From an uncultured Ruminococcus sp. (GTDB taxonomy: Bacteria; Bacillota; Clostridia; Oscillospirales; Acutalibacteraceae): 15,847 nt of DNA. Below, piece by piece: positions 13,300 to 15,847 of this stretch (within the stretch, counting starts at the first letter, position 1; each line of letters begins with the position of its first letter). The DNA lies in the NCBI GenBank assembly GCA_937892835.1, contig CALBHM010000012.1, positions 1-15,847 of the forward strand. The letters are read 5' to 3'. The notes below the pieces were generated by a model that worked only from the letters and a program-made list of their open reading frames with translations, ran no database searches and was not told the DNA's origin. Both the position numbers and the translations under genes were made by a program.

Positions 13300-15729
13300 A
13301 TGAAAAAGATTGTATCTTTAGCTTTGACGTTATGCATTATGTTGACGGTATGCAGTGCCGGATTTATGACAATAACAGCCTCTGCCGTCGAGAAAATCGA
13401 AGGCTCGGAGGTTACATGGAGTTTTGATTACACAAGTAAAACTCTTACCTTCAGCGGAAAGGGCAACATCCCAGACTATGATACATACGAGGATGAGGAC
13501 GGCAAATCAACAATTCCGTGGGCAGGATGTGCTTACAATACAGTGGAGTTCGGCAAGGAAATTACCGGAATCGGTAACTATGCACTCAGAAAGAGTACTG
13601 ATCTCGTTACTGTTACTATCCCCGAGACGATTAAGAAAATTGGCAACGGGGCATTTTCCAACTCGCTCGTTCTTAAAAGTGTTACCATTAAAAAGGGCGT
13701 TGCCGAGATAAGTGACGGAACTTTTATGGGTTGTACGGCACTTTCGACGGTTGAGCTGCCGGACGGCATAACAAGAATCGGAAAGAATGCTTTCTATAAA
13801 TGTACGGCTTTGAAAGCTATTACCATTCCCGATTCGGTAAAAACGATAGACACAAGCACATTTAACACATGCACATCTCTTGAGACATTTACCGCTCCGA
13901 AATCGCTTGAAACAATCGGTGACAGGGCTTTCTATTGCTGTGAAATGCTCAAGAATGTAACATACGGAGATAAGCTTACATCAATCGGTGTAAGTGCTTT
14001 TGACAGTACTGCCGTTGAAGCTTTTAATGCACCTAAAACGCTTAAAACGATAGGCGACGGAGCGTTCACGGGATGTGAAAATCTTGCAACCGTAACGCTG
14101 GGAGATAATGTCGAATCAATCGGTGCAAATGCGTTCGACGGCTGTAAGGCGTTAAAGGAAATTGCATTACCGGCAGGTATTCAGAAAATAGCAAGTGCAG
14201 TTTTTTCAGGCTGCGAGAGCCTTGAAAAGGTTCTCATTCCCGAAGGAATTCAAACGATTGAGGATGAAGCTTTTTCGCTTTGCACATCTTTAAAAACGGT
14301 TAGAATTCCGTATTCCGTTAAAACAATAGGAACTAAGGCTCTCGGATATGGTAAGAGGGGGAAGCTTATAAGCGGCTTTAAGGTTACAGGTTATGACGGA
14401 ACAGCGGCACAGAAATATGCTACCGATAATAAGATTGAATTTACTTCTCTCGGTGATCCGCTTGCCAAGAGCGGAAATGCCGGTGATAAAATCACATGGA
14501 AAATTGATGAGAACGCTGTGCTTGTTTTTACAGGCAGCGGTGCTGTAGCCGATTATTCAATTTATAATATGCCTGTTTATCTCAACAGTGAAATTAAGGA
14601 AATTGTTATTGATGACGGAATAACGGCGATTGGTGCATATTCGCTGTTCGGCGATTTCGGCGACATATTTGTTCTTCCGGAAAAAGTTACTTCTATCGGC
14701 GAAAAGGCTATCGGCTATTATTTTGATGAGGCCGGTAAGATAGTTAAAATTAAGGACTTTACGATTGTCGGTTATAAGGGTACGGCTGCTGAAACATATG
14801 CGAAAAATAACGGCTTTACCTTTATTGCAATAGTTGATGACGGCAGCTGCGGCGAAAAATCGACATGGGATTACGATAAGGCTTCCAAGACGCTGACAAT
14901 CAGCGGCGAGGGTAAGGCTGATATGAATTATGACGTGACATCTATACCGAGCTTCATTGCAGAGGGCTATCCGGTTGAGAATGTTGTTGTTAAAGAAGGT
15001 ATAAAAGAAATTGCCGAAAACGGATTCCTTGACATCGACAACGGGGACAGCAAGATCACATTCCGTATTCCGAAGAGTGTAACGGTTATCGGCAATCATG
15101 CAATCGGTTTCTCGGAGGATATCGTTTTGAATGACGATAATACTGAGGTCAGCAATTATATTCTCAATAAAAATTGTGTTATTGAGGGTTATGCTGCAAC
15201 TGCGGCTGAAACATATGCCGCCAAGAACGGAATTGATTTCGTAACGCTTGACCCGACGATTGATCCTCCTGCTACGGTTGATACAACATTTAAACTCAGC
15301 GACAAGTCGACAATATGTACTCTTGACGAGAAAACAAAAATAATCAAGATTTACGCTCAGGATGTAACAGAAGAGAAGATCATGGCTGATTTTGTTATCG
15401 GCAAGGATCTTGTGGTCAGTGAAATTAAAAAGGTAGCAACCGGGGCAACGCTTAAGACATCATACAGTGCATCTGTTTCAAACACATATACGCTTGCACT
15501 CATGGGTGATGTTAACGGCGACGGTGCAATCAACTCTGCCGATGCTCTTTGCGTTCTCAGACATTCGGTTGCTCTTTCAACACTTGCCGGAGCAAACCTT
15601 GTGGCTGCCGATCTTGATGCAAACAATAATGCCAATTCATCGGACGCTTTGAATATTCTCAGAATTTCGGTCGGTCTTGATAATCTCGGAAGTTTTTATC
15701 CTAAGGCTGCGGCTCCCTCAAAGCCGTAA
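13300..15729 (+). CDS. Secreted BspA-type leucine-rich-repeat protein with C-terminal dockerin
   Basis: An 809-residue exported protein. Residues 1-29 are a signal peptide (MKKIVSLAL..., TASA). About ten LRR_5 (BspA/TpLRR-like) repeats of roughly 23 residues follow, with recurring I-P-x-x-V/I-x-x-I-x-x-x-A-F-x-x-C-x-x-L. The chain is built from three units, each opening with a TW...LTFSGxG-like strand motif (near residues 38, 400 and 519) and closing with GY-x-G/A-TAA-x-x-YA (near 363, 492, 632). The first unit holds most LRRs. A beta-rich segment (about 655-733) precedes the dockerin at about 735-797, with calcium loops DVNGDGAINSAD and DLDANNNANSSD. No enzyme domain is visible; BspA-type LRRs usually mediate binding to proteins or surfaces. 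The dockerin implies attachment to a cohesin scaffold. AAGGAGAAG precedes the ATG. Confidence 0.92.
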   Translation: MKKIVSLALTLCIMLTVCSAGFMTITASAVEKIEGSEVTWSFDYTSKTLTFSGKGNIPDYDTYEDEDGKSTIPWAGCAYNTVEFGKEITGIGNYALRKSTDLVTVTIPETIKKIGNGAFSNSLVLKSVTIKKGVAEISDGTFMGCTALSTVELPDGITRIGKNAFYKCTALKAITIPDSVKTIDTSTFNTCTSLETFTAPKSLETIGDRAFYCCEMLKNVTYGDKLTSIGVSAFDSTAVEAFNAPKTLKTIGDGAFTGCENLATVTLGDNVESIGANAFDGCKALKEIALPAGIQKIASAVFSGCESLEKVLIPEGIQTIEDEAFSLCTSLKTVRIPYSVKTIGTKALGYGKRGKLISGFKVTGYDGTAAQKYATDNKIEFTSLGDPLAKSGNAGDKITWKIDENAVLVFTGSGAVADYSIYNMPVYLNSEIKEIVIDDGITAIGAYSLFGDFGDIFVLPEKVTSIGEKAIGYYFDEAGKIVKIKDFTIVGYKGTAAETYAKNNGFTFIAIVDDGSCGEKSTWDYDKASKTLTISGEGKADMNYDVTSIPSFIAEGYPVENVVVKEGIKEIAENGFLDIDNGDSKITFRIPKSVTVIGNHAIGFSEDIVLNDDNTEVSNYILNKNCVIEGYAATAAETYAAKNGIDFVTLDPTIDPPATVDTTFKLSDKSTICTLDEKTKIIKIYAQDVTEEKIMADFVIGKDLVVSEIKKVATGATLKTSYSASVSNTYTLALMGDVNGDGAINSADALCVLRHSVALSTLAGANLVAADLDANNNANSSDALNILRISVGLDNLGSFYPKAAAPSKP

Positions 15730-15772
15730 ACCCCGATCAAAACGGAAATAAAATAAACATTTAAGCAATTTA

Positions 15773-15805
15773 GGACGCAGGCTTAATGCTTGCGTCCATA
15801 TTTTT
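15773..15805 (+). terminator. Terminator of the LRR-dockerin gene
   Basis: Arms 15773-15782 and 15788-15797 pair at all ten positions (one G-U) with loop TTAAT... followed by ATATTTTTC. It lies 43 bases after the stop. Confidence 0.88.
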
Positions 15806-15847
15806 CACTCCGTTTTTAATAATATTCAACATATTTTTTAAAAACCT

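Noticed and set aside
1..15847. CRISPR array, insertion sequence, prophage or integrative element
   Set aside because: No spaced direct repeats, transposase, integrase or flanking target duplications were seen; gene content is chromosomal.

Overview
The window looks like chromosomal DNA of a gut or rumen Clostridia member, most likely a Ruminococcus-like Oscillospiraceae. Reasons: moderate G+C by eye, Gram-positive AAGGAG-type ribosome binding sites, textbook TTGACA-17-TATAAT promoters, T-box and TPP leader RNAs, and two proteins carrying type I dockerin pairs, the mark of cellulosome-forming or related bacteria. The species cannot be fixed from the sequence alone. Nothing here looks like a phage, transposon or CRISPR locus.

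Layout. 1-1269 (-): the N-terminal two thirds of the translational GTPase TypA/BipA, running off the left edge, with a promoter and a large hairpin in its leader. 1654-4208 (+): a tightly coupled two-gene operon encoding a membrane-anchored dockerin plus CBM2-like protein and a secreted alpha/beta-hydrolase (lipase-like), closed by a terminator. 4276-6005 (+): a tryptophan T-box leader controlling a stand-alone TrpB2-type tryptophan synthase beta chain. 6024-6867 (+): a TPP riboswitch controlling the thiamine ECF S-component ThiT. 6921-8195 (-): the AAA+ ATPase RarA. 8331-9713 (+): a CNNM/CBS/CorC-HlyC membrane protein, divergent from rarA. 9817-10943 (-): rplJ-rplL with an L10 autoregulatory leader, separated from the usual rplKA and rpoBC neighbours. 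11003-12718 (-): a secreted metallophosphoesterase. 12777-13299: a 520-base gap holding a promoter, a likely small RNA and three terminator-like hairpins. 13300-15729 (+): a secreted BspA-type leucine-rich-repeat protein ending in a dockerin, followed by a terminator.

How it fits together. Housekeeping genes (typA, rarA, rplJL) alternate with nutrient-sensing units (Trp T-box/trpB, TPP/thiT) and with a secreted, probably cellulosome-linked set: the dockerin-CBM anchor protein, lipase-like hydrolase, phosphoesterase and LRR-dockerin protein. No cohesin or glycoside hydrolase is present in the window, so the link to a cellulosome rests on the dockerins alone.

The best candidate for something undescribed is the putative ~90-nt small RNA at about 13015-13106. 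It has its own consensus promoter, a 5' hairpin, a pyrimidine-rich single-stranded stretch and a strong intrinsic terminator. Other items worth checking are the two extra hairpins between it and the LRR-dockerin gene, the 23-bp hairpin in the typA leader, and the membrane-anchored dockerin-CBM protein coupled to a lipase-like gene.
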